Positions 11,116 through 24,145 of a DNA stretch of 64,000 nucleotides are shown here, piece after piece (the first letter of the stretch is position 1; the number at the start of each line of letters is the position of its first letter). The notes beneath the pieces are model-generated. The model did not search any database. It had not been told where the DNA came from and worked only from the letters and a program-made list of their open reading frames with translations. Origin of the DNA: Agapanthus africanus (Eukaryota > Streptophyta > Magnoliopsida > Asparagales > Amaryllidaceae). The stretch spans positions 109,980,045-110,044,044 of the forward strand of contig JASDDO010000006.1 in the NCBI GenBank assembly GCA_030015575.1. Direction: 5' to 3'. A program made the position numbers and the translations under genes.

Positions 11116-13327
11116 TGTAGGGTTCCTAGGCACACACATGAGGTTCCACAAGGCATCAACCATGCCAAATTCAAAACTTTATGTGCCGAGAAACCCTATG
11201 CAAGATCGTTAACTAGAGGATAGGCGAAACTAAAAACTATCAAACAACTTTACTAATAAGTGAAAGGGACCACAACCTTTGTAGATCCGGTCCTCCACTC
11301 GTTTAGCTCCGTGATGACGTCCCTCCGCTGTGATCAACCGGATCCCGGACTCTAGTGTTGGTTTCATCGGAGAAATGATCGGGCTAGGTCGTTGACTTCG
11401 ATGCCGAAGATGATCTACGTCGAGGCGACTCAAACCCAAGCTCCATCTTCACTAGGTCATGAAACTTATGAAGATAGACCCTATACAACATGGCAAGTGG
11501 TAGAGGATGAAGAAATAGGAAGTCGGTTCACTTTGGATTTGGATTTCTCACTTGATTTCATCACTTGAGAATTTTCAGGAAGAGTTTTCTTCACTTGAAG
11601 AAGATGAAGAAGAAGAAGAAGAAGGAAAATGAATTATCTTCTTGAAAATAAAAAATCAAGTGAATACTTATCATAATGCAACCATGGGTGAAGTTAACAC
11701 ATGTAGAGAATAAACTAGGGTTTAGGTGTAATGGTTAGGTTAAAGGAAATAACAAAATGGTCAAAGATGCTAAGAAGCTTCATGAAGCTTAAAGCAAAGA
11801 AATAAAACCACCATTTTATTTTTTGCCAAAAAGGAATAAATAAAATAAATAAATAAGTTAAAAGCCTAACCATTAACTTAAACATGGTTTAAAGCATACA
11901 CACACCCAAGTTTTCATGTATCATCAAACATGATACAAACTAGTGCACAAACATATATCATATATACAATGTGCACAATCTAGTGAGAAAAATAATCCTA
12001 AGTGAACAATACTAGTTAATGAAAAGTAATATATCAAATATATAATTATACATTAAATCATTAAATCAACACTTGATTTAATGATCCGGTCATACTGCAT
12101 ATAACCGACTAATATCAAGTGTATCAATGTATCGAATCAACATTTGATTCGGTAACCCGGCTATATCTTATATAACCGTCTGATGATACAAATCGCGAGA
12201 ATAGAATTCAGTATCACATACTGGTATTATTCTCGGTCCCGCACATATCTCATATGCGCTCCTATTTCGTTTCGCTTGAGCCAGGAAACCTCTGTGTAGG
12301 ACTCTAAAGACTCGTCAATACGTTGGCGTAGGTGATGATCATATTAAACACCCACAAGCCGCAAGCGGTCTGCTAAACGTAACGGCTACCCGGGTATTGA
12401 ACGATCAGAAAATCAGCGAGCAAGCCCGCTCACACTCCTGTGAATCCAACCAGTAACACTTACTGTACAATCCGGTCTGTTCGTCTGATATGTCGCATAT
12501 CTCGCCTAGGGGTGGTAAACGTCAGACCCCAGTTGCTTGATAAGTCATACCGATGTATTGTCCATAACAAGCGTGAAACTACTAATAACTCTTACCAGTA
12601 TATCACTGCAACCCTGGCCAGGGATTTCCAGTTATGTCCAGTCGAGCATAGCGCAACATCAACCCCCAATACCGGGAGAGACAAATCCCCTCCTATCGCT
12701 CATTGCCTCCATGTGAATCGGGACTGTACCCAAAAACCACCTGTTTGCACGACTCAATAGAGCCGTGGTAGGGTGGAAATCAAAGCACAGTGGGAGACAC
12801 ACAAGACTCTATGACGATCTCAGGTCAATAGACTAAGCTGTACTAGTGTCACCAGAGAACTGCCATCTGACGTGAGGTATAATACCATCTGGGAGTTCTC
12901 GCGAGTCCGTTCAGTGTACCCAGTCTCCACTGAGCACCCGCATACCATCTCTGATGTCAAACACCAATGGATATGGGATCATCCATCGCCCATCACATGG
13001 GTCAAGAAGATATACGCTAGTTTACTCTGGAATATCGATGCCCCGTCTCGATATTCCCACGACTAGGAACATTGAAAGGATGTACTCATGGACTACCCTG
13101 GCCCCACTAGTATGATCTACATCATAGTCCTGGAAGTCGAGCACATATCCTAAGGGCTTTATCAACATGTAACAGAGAGACAGAAAGTATACATATTAAC
13201 ATAAATAGCAACCAGATAGCGTACTGTCATGTCGAGAAAGAAAGTCCTACCTATATATGTCCCAGCATCCACTACAATATACATCCTTTGTACAGTAATG
13301 ACCTCTAGGGCATACATATAACTAACA
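11116..13327 (-). repeat. E2 3' LTR
   Basis: TGTAGGGTTCCTAGGC ... CATATAACTAACA. It matches 33191-35393 along its whole length with scattered substitutions and small indels, and is followed by an inverted polypurine tract (ATCTCCACTTGCACTAGGG). Confidence 0.92.
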
Positions 13328-16107
13328 ATCTCCACTTGCACTAGGGCCATCTGTAGCGGTGGTTGCAGTATCTAATACTCAACCATCCCATAAAAGTCTC
13401 TCTTTGGGAAAAGGCCTTTGTGAGTGGATCCGCCGTGTTGTCCTCTGAGTCTACTCTCCTAACCTTGACCACCCTGGAGATCAACTATCTCCATGATCAG
13501 GTGATGCTGCCTCAGAATATGTCTGGGTCACTGATGGGACCAGGGTTCCTGGGCCAAAGCCACACTTCCATTGTCATATAATGGTAGGAACCTAGTTCAT
13601 CTCATGAACCAATATACACCCAAACTGCCTCTTTGGTAGTATCTTTAATAGCGATGTTACCAGCCTTTATCGTCTAGTTTGCCACGGTATCCAGCTTGGA
13701 ACTCTTCCAACATACCGTCCCTTCACTGAGGGTAAAGACAATGCCTGCGACTGACATTCAGTCGTGCTTCAGTCTGGAACCTTTCCAGTGATTCTCCCCA
13801 GGATCGATTGATACCATCTCACTAAACCTAGTGAGAACCCTAACATCGATTTAGATCTATCTCATAGATCCAAATCCCAGGATTTAGGAGGTATCACCTT
13901 TATCCTATTTGGAGAATTCTTGTGATAAGAGGAGATTGACCGATCGTAGTATAGGAAACTCATTTCCTATCAAGAGTATGTTGTCCACGTACAATACGAG
14001 GACGACCACCTTACTCTCTACTACCCTTTTGTATGTACAAGGTTCATCTACCATTTTGATGAAGTCAAACTCTTTGACTACCACATCAAAACAGACGTTC
14101 CAACTCCGCGATTACTGCTTTATCCTGTAAAGCAACTTGCACACGTTTCCGCTGCTCCCACTGTTTACGAAGCCCTCTGGCTGTGTACTTATAGACGTTC
14201 TCTTCTAAATCAGTATTTAGAAAAATAGTCATGACACCCAACCACCAGATATCGTAGTCATGGTATGTAGCAATAGTAAGTAGGATTTGGATGGACTTAA
14301 GCATAGCCACTGGAAAAGGTTTCATCATTTTCCACGCCTGGTCGATGACGAAAAACTTTAACAAGTCTAGCTTTGAAAGCCTCAACTTTTCCATCTACAC
14401 CAAGTAATCTTCTCAAGATATACTTGCTCCTGATGGGGATTTAACCCTTCATATATAGCAACCAAAGTCCATACTTTGTTGGTGTACATGGATTCCATCT
14501 CAGATCGCTAAGCATCCAGCCATTCTTACAGAGTCCCTACTCTCGATGGCCTGCTCGAAACTAGTTGGGTCATCATCTCATGATGCATTCCTCGCTCCCA
14601 CTGTCATCGAGAAACCGAAGTATCTCTCAAGCGGATGAGGAACCCTACCAGATCGGCGGAGAGGCTGAGGTTCGTCAGGGACTATTGAACCCTTTGGTTC
14701 TGTCAAATCATCAGCTGCAGTATTGTATAGCTAAAACCTTTCCAGTTCTACAGAGCTGAGTTTGCCTCGATCTTGTCCGGATTTTGCTTTTGACATAGGC
14801 CGGACAATCCCAAATCTTAACTTACTTAAGAGATAGGCTCTTCCCATACCATATCTCATATGGAGTGGTAGGCACTGATTTGATTCGAACCCAATTCAAT
14901 AGGTATGCAGCTTCTCAAGTGCATAACCCCCAAAAGGAAATAGGTAACTCAGTAGTACTCATCATAGAGCGCACCATATCTAATATGGTGCGATTGCTCC
15001 GCCCCGATACACCGTTATGCTGTGGTGTATTCAGAGGAGTAATACGGAGAGAGAATCTCATTCTCCTTTAGAATAGTCCAGGAATTCTATACACAAGTAT
15101 TCTCCTCCTTGATCTCATCAAAGGACATAATACTTATACTCGTAATTTGGTTCTCTACTTCTAACTTATATTCTGTGAATATCTCAAAAATTTCGGACTT
15201 GTGTTTCAACAGGAACATATGTCTGAATCTTGAGAGATTATCAGAGAATATAATGAAGTACAAAGAACCTGTCCTGGCATGTGTAGACAGGGGAGTTTAC
15301 ATACATCATCATGTATCAGTCCCAAGAGTTCACTAACTCTTTCTCTGTTTCCAATAAACAGAGCTATGGTCATCTTATCTTTGTGACATGACTGGCAAGT
15401 TTCACAAGATGTAAATTCAAACTGATTTAAATATGCAGCTAGAATGCAACTTAAGCTAGTCGGGTCACATTGTTATGACCTAGTCTACAATACCTCAAGA
15501 AGGATTCGTTTATTTCTAAACTCTTCCTCTTTTGTGTGTTCTGTATACTAGGAACTGTAATTTGATTTAGAACGTCAATGCTTTTAGATAACGTGCCTGA
15601 ACCGATCAACTTTTGAAATGTTCAAAACAATATTCAACAATACAAAATTATATCCTTCGTTAATAAATAAAGAGATTGATATGATTTTGTATATCAGGTT
15701 CGGTATCTAATAGCATTTGTTCAGAATCAATGTATTTAGAAATACAGGGTGACAGTGACCAATAGACTTGGCTGCAACACTTACACCGTTTTCTGTCTCA
15801 TGAAACTTATCACTCGTTCTCAGTCCTCTACCTTTCTGTAGCCCATGTAACGGATTACATTTGCGGGATCCTGATCCGGTATCTAATACCTAGGACGTAG
15901 AGGACCCTGAGAAACAGTTCTTTATAATGAACACACCCGAAGGAGATGCATCATATGCACTTTCTTCGTTTGGGCGGCATAGGAATTCTGGTATTCCCCT
16001 ATTTCCTGCTCGGTCTTATAACAATTATAAGTTGGAGCGGGACCAACGTTCCCCAGCTCAGTAAAACAAGCGGGTTCGGTCAATACATCCATATTAAGGC
16101 GTGACAT
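13328..16107 (-). pseudogene. pol: E2 pol, heavily decayed
   Basis: Remains of a copia protease-integrase-RT-RNase H polyprotein, recognised by alignment to the better copies at 24142-27414 and 35394-38303. RNase H/RT remnants lie at about 13360-14460 (a short frame at 14086-14394 keeps SIQILLTIATYHDYDIWW, the RT region). The IN-RT linker is near 14560-14760, integrase about 14860-15420 and the protease region about 15780-16107. Many stops, indels and losses interrupt it, for example the RT-RNase H stretch is much shorter than in E3. It ends at the CATGTCACG start region (16107), the same start as in the other copies. Confidence 0.8.
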
Positions 16108-16549
16108 GGTCGATACCTGGAGTGAGAGAAGAAAACACTCTGCGTGCGCTCTTGCAATATTAGATTGGTTATATATTTTATCTAATCAGGATGACTCCCA
16201 CTGTTTTTATCAAATCTTCCTTCAAACCCTAAAAGGAAAGACTAGCCGGGATAAATTACACTCTACAAGTTTGCCAATCTTTCAGCCAGGCCAGTGCCGG
16301 TACTTTGAAGGAGGTTCCCCGTGCTTTCGCACGAACCTAATTAAAGTAAACCTCGTTTTCCCAGGGGCGTAACCCCGTTGACACCTTTCTAGACACCTAC
16401 TTGATCGGCTAATTGTAAAGTGCAAAACTCTCCCAGGAGTAACAATTACTCGCAGTGGGTATCGGGATCCAACTATCATATAGAAGGTATGCAATCTCAT
16501 TGCAAATTTCAACACTTGAAACTCCCGATAAAGGTTTTTACCCCTAGCA

Positions 16550-16757
16550 CTTATGACCTTAACTATGGTCAACAAATCATAAGCACTAGTCAAGTTCTAC
16601 CCATCATTTCGTGATTAATTAGACCCACCCACATGACCCGTAACTAAGGTCAATAAAGTCACGCGACTGTCCTAACTAATTGCATCATATGCGGTGTAGG
16701 AATACATCACTTAGCTACCGTACACGGTGCCTTGACTATGGTCAATAAACACAGCAC
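16550..16757 (-). other. Iterated small hairpins (E2 leader)
   Basis: Three repeats of a TTGAC-like/GGTCAA core. The first is enclosed by CTTATGA (16550-16556) and TCATAAG (16577-16583), the second by TGAC/GTCA, the third by GTGC/GCAC. Confidence 0.6.
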
Positions 16758-16889
16758 GAATACTAAGTACTCTACTTCCTAAAATGACGGAGGGTTGCAG
16801 ATGGTTTTTAATAAAACCTTTAACTCTTTGAACTTGATCTCGTTGCGGAATCAAATGGTTTTTAAATGGAGTGCTTTTGAGGCTTTTCA

Positions 16890-17140
16890 AGTTTTGCTAA
16901 AGGGGTCACTCCCGGTGAAGGGATCATCGGCCCTTTCCTCATCGAATAAGGTGCAGGTTATACATATATACCGCTGTGCAAAGAAAAAACTATAGAAGCA
17001 ATCAAAAGACAAACCGAGGGTTGTAGCATCTGCCAGTTATTGCTAAAGGGGTCACTCCCGGTGAAGGGATCTCGGCCCTTTCCTTATCGAATAAGGTGCA
17101 GGATGTTCTACAAGGAACACCGCGATGCAAAGCAATAATT
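16890..17140 (-). other. Tandem multi-helix module (E2 leader)
   Basis: Two copies. Copy 2 has outer stem ATTGCT/AGCAAT (17039-17044, 17131-17136), arm A AAAGGG/CCCTTT (17045-17050, 17076-17081), arm B CCTTAT/ATAAGG (17082-17087, 17091-17096) and arm C TGTTC/GAACA (17104-17108, 17115-17119). Several of these pairs differ from the E3 copies by compensatory changes. Confidence 0.65.
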
Positions 17141-17640
17141 GTAGCTACCTGTTTTATTTTTGAAATTCGATTCCACAAAATCTTTTAGGGTTATTTTCTT
17201 TCATCAATCTCATTAATGAATGTCCCATCATTTAAGTCCACCTAAACATCACAGATAAATACAACGTACGCTTATGCCATCCGCATTCGCCTCGATGTCC
17301 CGTCTGCACCGTTAGGTTAGGTAACTAACGCCAGAGCGAGGCAGGGCTAGCGCGGGTGTAAAACATAAGCAACGTCTATATAATATATCATATATACTAT
17401 ATACAGTATCCATCTCAACAAATCACATGATCACATCACAGATAACGCAGCAGAAAATATCATATGAAATATTGGATATACTAGGACGTCCGTGTTTTAT
17501 TTTGAGCATGTATAAAACACGGATTCCACGGTCGTTATGAATAGCCAATCCCACACCCCTAGACCCCTACGAGAGCGGCAAGCAACCCTACCAATTCCAG
17601 AGTTAGGAGACCCGGACTCGACTCCTCGAGATGGTCTCCC

Positions 17641-19284
17641 ACTATCTCTCAGGTTGGCGAGGAACCCTACTAGATCGGCGGAGAGGCTGAGGTTCGTTGG
17701 GAGCTACTGAATTCTCTGGTTCCACTAAATCTTCAGTTTGACTTTGTGTAGCCGGAATTTCTTCCAGTTCTACCTGGTCGCCACTAATTTCTTTTGTAAG
17801 AAATTACTTTTCTAAAAAGGTGGCATGTCGAGAAACAAACACTTTTTGTTCCTCAGTATGGTAGAAAAAATATCCATGTGAATGTTTGGGATATCCCACA
17901 AACTTGCATAGAACTGACCGTGACTCGAGTTTGTCCGGATTTTGCATTTTAACATAGGCCTGACAACCCCATATCTTAACACGTTTAAGACATGGTCTCT
18001 TCCCACTCTATATCTCATATGGTGTGGTAGGTACAGATTTAGATGGAACTTGATTCAATAGGTATGCCGCAGTTTCCAGCGCATACCCCCTGAAGGAAAT
18101 AGGTAACTCAGCTGTGCTCATCATAGAGCACACCATATCTAATAGGGTGAGGTTCCTCGTTCAGATACACCGTTGTGCTGTGGTGTATATGGAGGAGCCA
18201 GCCGAGAGAGAATCCCATTCTCTTTTAGGAAGTCCAGGAATTCATTGCTCAAGTATTCACCTCCTCGATCAGATCGAAGGATTTTAATACTTTTTCCGGT
18301 TTGGTTCTCGACTTCTTGTTTATATTCTCTAAATTTCTCAAAAGCTTCCGATTTGTGTTTCATCAGGAACACATATCCGAATCTAGAGAGATCGTCAGTG
18401 AATGTAATGAAGTACGCAGAACCATTCCTGGCATGTGTAGACATTGGACCGCATACATCACTATGCACCAGTCCCAAGAGTTCTTTAACTCTTTCTCCGT
18501 GTCCCGTAAACGGAGTTTTGGTCATCTTGCCTTTGAGACATGACTGGAAAGTGTCATAAGATGAAAATTCAAACGGATTCAAATATCAATCCTTATGCAA
18601 CTTAGCTAGTCGTGTCGCATTGATGTGACCCAGTCTACAATGCCACAAGAAGGATTCGTTCAGTTCTGAACTCTTCCTCTTGTGTGTGTTTGTTATACTC
18701 AGAACTGTTGATTGATTTAGAACATAAATTCCATTGCACAACGTGCCTGATCCAACCAACTTTTGGTTACGGAAAATGTTCATAACATTATCCTGTAATA
18801 CAAAATTATATCCTTCTTTACCCAGCAAAGAAACCGATATAATGTTGCATATCAGGTTCGGCATGTAATAGCATTCGTTCAGAATCAATGTATTACCAGT
18901 TGGCAATACAAGGTGATATTCCCCGACGGTTTTAGCTGCAACAATTGCACCATTTCCAACCCTTATGTCTTTATCACCTCCTCCAAGTTCTCTACCTTTC
19001 TTAAGCCCATGTAACTGATTACATATATGGGATCCTGACCCGGTATCTAATACCCAGGACGTAGGGCAAATGGAGAAACAGTTCTCTGTAACGAACACAC
19101 CCGAAGAAAATGCATCATCATGTACTTTCTTCATTCGGGTGGCATGGGAATCCTGGTATTCCCCTATGTCCTGTTCTGTCCTATAACTCTTATAAGATAG
19201 AACGGAACCAACGTTCCCCAGCACAGTATAACATGCGGGTTCAGTCAATACATCCATATTATTATCTTGATTAAGGCATGACAT
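17641..19284 (-). pseudogene. pol: E3-like partial pol (integrase and protease)
   Basis: Second, partial copy of E3 pol. It begins in the linker between integrase and RT (matching E3 near 25768) and runs to the protease N terminus. Visible are the IN block (18139-18582: LVHSDVCGP, RSDRGGEYLSNEF, PQHNGVSE) and the protease/GAG-pre-integrase block (18586-19284: WVLDTGSGSHIC, HCRLGHINATRLAKL). A stop separates the two blocks (a Gly codon of the KDGYL region is now TGA) and a 1-base loss near 18152 shifts the frame after NGVSER. RT and RNase H are missing, removed by the junction at about 17640. Confidence 0.85.
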
Positions 19285-19726
19285 GGTCGCTACCTGGAGA
19301 GAGAGAGAAGAAAACAGTTTAGCGTATGCTCTTGCAAGATCAGATTGGTCATTATCTTATCTAATCAGGATGGCTCCCACTGTTTTTATCAAATCTTCCT
19401 TCAAACCCTAAAAGGAAAGAATAGCCGGGATTAATTACACCCTACAACTTCGCCGATCTTTCAGCCAGGCCAGTGTCGGTACTTTGAGGGACGTTCCCCG
19501 TGCTTTCGCACAGACCTAATTAAAGTAAACCTCGTTTTCCCAGAGGCGTAACCCCGTTGACACCTTTCTAGAAACCTTCTTGATCGGCTAATTGTCCTGT
19601 GTAAAACTCTCCCAGAAGTAACAATTACTCGCAGTGGGTATCGGGATCCAACTATCTCATAGAAGGTATGCAATCTCATTGCAAATTTCAACACTTGAAA
19701 TTCCCGATAATATTTTTCCCCTAACC

Positions 19727-19940
19727 CCTATGACCTTGACAAAGGCCAACAAATCATAGGATGTTAGTCAAGTTCAACCCGTCATTTCTTGATTGAATCA
19801 AACCCACCAGCACGACCTTTGACAAAGGCCAACAAGGTCGTACGACTACCCCAAAACAATCTGCATCATATGCATAAGCAGATAAGTTCCATTTAGCTAC
19901 CGTACACTACGCCTTGACAAAGGCTAACAAACGCTGCACG
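19727..19940 (-). other. Iterated small hairpins (E3-left leader)
   Basis: First hairpin CCTATGA/TCATAGG (19727-19760), second CGACC/GGTCG around 19812-19840, third core at 19908-19940. All share TTGACAAAGG(C/T)(C/T)AACAA. Confidence 0.65.
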
Positions 19941-20072
19941 AATACTAAACAGTTCTTATCTGAAATGACGGAGGGCTACGACAGGTTTTTCTAAAAACCT
20001 ATTGCGTAATGAACTTGATATCGTTGTATAATCAAGTGAATTTTTAAATGGAGTGATTTTGAGGCTTTTATT

Positions 20073-20317
20073 AGTTTTGCTAAAGAGGTCACTCCCGCTG
20101 AAGGGATCTCGGCTCTTTCCTTATGGAATAAGGTGCAGGATATATCATATATATCACAGTGCAAAGCAAAACTCCAAAAGCAGTCAAAAGTCAAACCGAG
20201 TGTTGTAGCATCTGCCAGTTTTGCTAAAGAGGTCACTCCCGGTGAAGGGATCTCGGCTCTTTCCCCATCGAATAAGGTGCATGGTATATCATATATACCG
20301 CTATGCAAAGCAAAGCT
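20073..20317 (-). other. Tandem multi-helix module (E3-left leader)
   Basis: Copy 1: outer AGTTTTGC/GCAAAACT (20073-20080, 20166-20173), arm A AAAGAG/CTCTTT (20082-20087, 20113-20118), arm B CCTTAT/ATAAGG (20119-20124, 20128-20133), arm C around GATATAT/ATATATC. Copy 2: arm C GGTATAT/ATATACC (20283-20289, 20293-20299). Confidence 0.65.
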
Positions 20318-21777
20318 GTAGCTACCCTTTTTTTTATTTAAAATTTGATTCTACAACATCTTTTAGGTTTCTTTTCTTTCATTAATCACATCAATGAAGT
20401 CCCATCATTTAAGTCACCTAAACATCACAGATAAATACGACGTACACTTATGCCATCCGCATTCGCCTCGATGTCCCTTCGTGCACCGTTAGGTTAGGTA
20501 ACTAACGGCAGAGCAGGGCAGGGCCAGGGCGGGTGTAAAACATAAGTAACGCCTATATAATATATCATATATACTATATACTGTATTTATCACAGAACAT
20601 ATCTAATGATCACATCACAGATATCGCAGCAGAAATATAGATATAATGTGGGATATACTAGGACGTCCGTATTTAGTATTTAGCCAACAATAGAAAATAC
20701 GGATTCCACAGTCGCGATGAATAGCCAAGCCCACACCCTGGACCCCTACGAGAGCGGGAAGCGACCCTACCAATTCTGGAGTTTAGGAGACCAGGTCTCG
20801 ACTCCTCGAGATGGCCTCCCACTGAACCCCAGAACCCAGTCACTTGTGCTCCCCTCCTTGGGTCCATCCTAATGCGGAAAAGTAAATAATATACAACACT
20901 GGTGGCATCGACCTCAACCCGGAAGTGCCCCAAATAAAATAATATTAAATTACATTTGAGTTTACATGAAGAAAAATATAAAACTCTCATATTCCATAAA
21001 ACCCCCCGGCTATTCAATTGCGATAATCCTGCACATCATATCTCAGCAACACATAATATCATATATCATCAACGTAAGTAAGTATGCATACCCCAATTGT
21101 CGTTGATGTATAGCAACGAAACCGGCGATATCGACATACTACACTTACGGTCATAGAAAAGAAAGTGTAAAACTGCAATATCTGGAATCCACATTCTCTT
21201 TAGACATCGTAAATGCGAAATATCACATACTTCGTATTTCAAGTCTAGTTATATGAATTCCACACATTGCATCACATTCCAGATAAATAGATGATATTAA
21301 AGTTTTCGAATAAATGATCAAATACTCAAAACTCCCTAAAGCTCAACACTTGAGCGGAGTTCAAAAACCCGAAGTGTGACACAGTAGTAGCGGTCCAGCC
21401 GTAGAAGGGTCAAGCCAACGCCTCACATGTGGCACGCCGTACTGCCCCAAACCCTAAGGTTCAAAAGGCAGTTCAAGACGGTCACATAATCGAGTTAAGT
21501 TTTGTTGTCTTCTAGAGGGTCCACCACAAACAAACTTGCACGTATTTCCGAAAGATTTAAACCCCGTGAAAGAGTGAGTAAATGATAGTCGTTCGAACAA
21601 TTCAACACTTTCTAAATTACCCGGAAAGAAACACGAAATCAAAATTCCGATCGAATCACCGACTCCAAAACCATCTCCAGAACATGTACCACTAAGATCA
21701 GATTAAAAATACCTAAAAATATCACAAAGCAGTTATAAGTATTACTGTGCAAAAAGTATGCGCTGACCCATCTGTAC

Positions 21778-21825
21778 GGCCGCGGAACCGCGGCCCAAGC
21801 AAGCTTTGGCCGCGTTTCCGCGGCG
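21778..21825 (-). repeat. Paired GC-rich palindromes (E3-left leader)
   Basis: GGCCGCGGAACCGCGGCC (21778-21795), a 12-base spacer containing AAGCTT, then GGCCGCGTTTCCGCGGCG (21808-21825). It stands about 190 bases inside the primer site. Confidence 0.8.
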
Positions 21826-22010
21826 AAAATAACTGTTCATGTCCTCGTATTTCACAGTACTGCTTATATTTTCCTGCTGTAATTTTTACATATTTTTAAT
21901 TCTGAAAAACAGCAGTTTTGAAAAAAATGTTCAGAGAGGGTCCTGAAAATCCGTATTTTCGTTCGATCGGAGTTTTTACTTCGTAAAAGTGTCGCCTAAT
22001 GTTCTAGGTC

Positions 22011-22023
22011 GGCTCTGATACCA
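22011..22023 (-). other. Primer binding site, initiator-Met tRNA (E3-left)
   Basis: TGGTATCAGAGCC on the minus strand, one base before the LTR at 22025. This shows that the middle LTR also served as 5' LTR of the left copy. Confidence 0.9.
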
Positions 22024-22024
22024 A

Positions 22025-24127
22025 TGTTGGGTTTACCTAGCACCTCATGAAGGGTTTGGAAGCATCACATGTACCAAAGATTAAAAATTTAGGGTGCTAA
22101 GTAAGCATACAAAGAATCATTCCTAGAAAAATTAGGGTTTCTAATACAACACTTCATCACAAGTAAGAAAAGCTAGGGTTTAGAGAGTACAACCTTTGTA
22201 GCTCCCTACGCTAAACTCCTCAGCCACTTGGGGTATGGAAAAAGTCCGCTTGATCTCCTCTAGATCCACGATGATCCACCCGGAGTCCGCTTTGTCCAAG
22301 TTTGCAACTTCACTTTATCAAGAGAATAGAATGAAGCTAACACTCTAAACAAGTGGGCAAGACTTGTGTAGAATGATGTTGTGGTGGCTTTTCTCACTTC
22401 AAAAACCTAACTTGATGAGTGTTTTGCTCACTATAAAAATCTAAAGAGCAAAAGAAGAAGGAGGAAGAAGATGATGGCTTTTTTTGAACAAGAGAGAATT
22501 AACCCTTAAAAAGAAAATGAAAATATATGTATATATATTTATCTCTTCTCATCTCAAACCATGGTTAAATCATATGGATATTATTTCACTTAAGTTAAAA
22601 CATAAAAGAAAAGATTAACTCATGGTTTGAAGGTAGGTGAGCATGGTTAGGTCAAAAAGAGTGTAGAACTCATCCATGAATTATCCTTTCCTTTTTCCTT
22701 TGTTTTAAAACAAATGAAATAATAACACATATAAATAAAATCATGGTGTGAGTCTTATATTGCCATCATTTTCCATGTAAATACAACCATGAAGGATGAT
22801 GTATGTATGTATGTGTGCATGCACATCCATATGTGCATGAATCAAGAAAGAATGCATACATGCATGCATACATCCAAAAATACAAGAAATGATTTCTAGT
22901 GAGAATCTAATGGTTAAATGATAAATCAACACTTGATTTATCAATCCGGCCATATCACATACGACCCAACCAAAAGCAAGCCGCCCGATTAATATACGGT
23001 ATCTCATACTCGCATCTTAACCGGGCCCATGCGCATATCGCATACGTGCTCCACAACGTTTCGCCTGGACTAGGTAACTCCTTTGTGGGACTCTAAAACT
23101 CGTCAATACGCTGGCAGTGGGTGATGATCATATCAAGCACCCCCAAGCCGCAAGCGGTCAGCTAAACGTAACGGCCACCCGGGTATTGAGCGATCAGAAG
23201 AAAACAAGCGAACCTACTACAACTCCCGTCGAGCCAACCGGCAACACTACCCGTGCAGTCCGGTCTCCTCGTCTGATATGTCGCATATCAAGTCTAGGGG
23301 TGGTAAACGTCAGACCCCAATAACCGATAAGTCGTGCCGATGTGAGGCTCAGAACGGGTCGAGAAACTACTGGTAACACTTACCAGTAAATCTCTAATCA
23401 GCCCTGGCCAAGGACTTCCCTGTTACGGCCAATCGAGCACAGTGCAACATCAACCCCCAATACCGGGAGAGAAGAAACCCCTCCTATCGCTCATTGCCTC
23501 AATGTGACTCGGGACTGTACCCAAAAACCACCGTTTTGCACGCCTTCATGGACGTGGTAAGGTGGAAATCAAAGCACAGTGGGAATCACACAAGACTCTA
23601 TGACGATCTCGGGTCTACAGACTAACCTGCACAAGTGTCACCTGAGAACTGCCATCTGACGTGAGGTATAATACCATCTGGGAGTTCTCGGCGAGTCCGT
23701 CCAGTGTACCCAGTCTCCACTGAGCACCCTTATACCCTCTCTGATGTCAAACACCAATGGATATGGGATCATCCATCGCCCATCTCATTGGTCGAGAAGC
23801 GTATACGCTAGTCTACACTGGTATATCGATGCCCCGTCTCGATACACCTACGACTAGGGACCTTGAAGGATGTACTTATGGACTACCATGTCCCCACTAG
23901 TATGATCCGCATCATAGTCTAGGTAGTCAAGTACACATCCTAAGGGCTTTACCAATATGTAACTATAAGACAGTATAAAGAGACAAGTATACATATTAAG
24001 ATAAAGAGCAACCAGATAGCATACTATCATATCGAGCAAGAAAGTCATCTCTTTATATGTCCAAGCATCCAATATAATATACATCATTTGTACAATACTG
24101 GCCTCTAGGGCATACATATAACTAACA
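22025..24127 (-). repeat. E3 middle LTR
   Basis: TGTTGGGTTTACCTAGC ... CATATAACTAACA. It serves both as 3' LTR of the complete E3 copy and as 5' LTR of the partial left copy. It has hairpins with CAC loops at 22919-22943 (stem TGATAAATCAA) and 23369-23387 (stem ACTGGTAA), and a CATGCA-rich stretch at 22795-22875. Confidence 0.92.
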
Positions 24128-24145
24128 ATCTCCCACTTGCACTAG
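24128..24145 (-). other. Polypurine tract (E3)
   Basis: Minus strand reads GTGCAAGTGGGAGAT directly before the LTR start TGTTAG. Confidence 0.85.

Larger units (their letters stand above)
16108..17640 (-). other. E2 gag-less leader, distal part
   Basis: Non-coding sequence between protease start and E3. It carries the iterated small hairpins (16550-16757) and two copies of the multi-helix module (16890-16991, 17035-17140), then conserved leader blocks such as CGTTAG ... CTAACG (about 17310-17331). It stops abruptly at about 17640 where pol of another copy begins. Confidence 0.75.
19285..22010 (-). other. E3-like leader without gag (left copy)
   Basis: Nearly identical to 27415-30138 and the same length to within a few bases. 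It includes the iterated hairpins (19727-19940), two multi-helix modules (20073-20173, 20217-20317) and the GC palindrome pair (21778-21825). No gag frame is visible; the longest frames (about 105-114 codons) are not conserved in other copies. Confidence 0.8.

Noticed and set aside
20073..20317. Hammerhead ribozyme (retrozyme) in the leader module
   Set aside because: I looked for the CUGAUGA and GAAA core on both strands and did not find it in the module.
20673..21017. 114-codon minus frame in the E3 leader (also 28802-29155 and 56151-56450)
   Set aside because: Similar between the recent E3 copies only; the E4 frame differs and no domain is visible. Probably chance openness, though a short leader peptide cannot be excluded.
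23117..23323. 68-codon frames repeated in LTRs (GDDHIKHPQAASGQLNVTATR type)
   Set aside because: Present in several LTRs, but on either strand and interrupted in most copies; they are conserved LTR nucleotide blocks, not genes.
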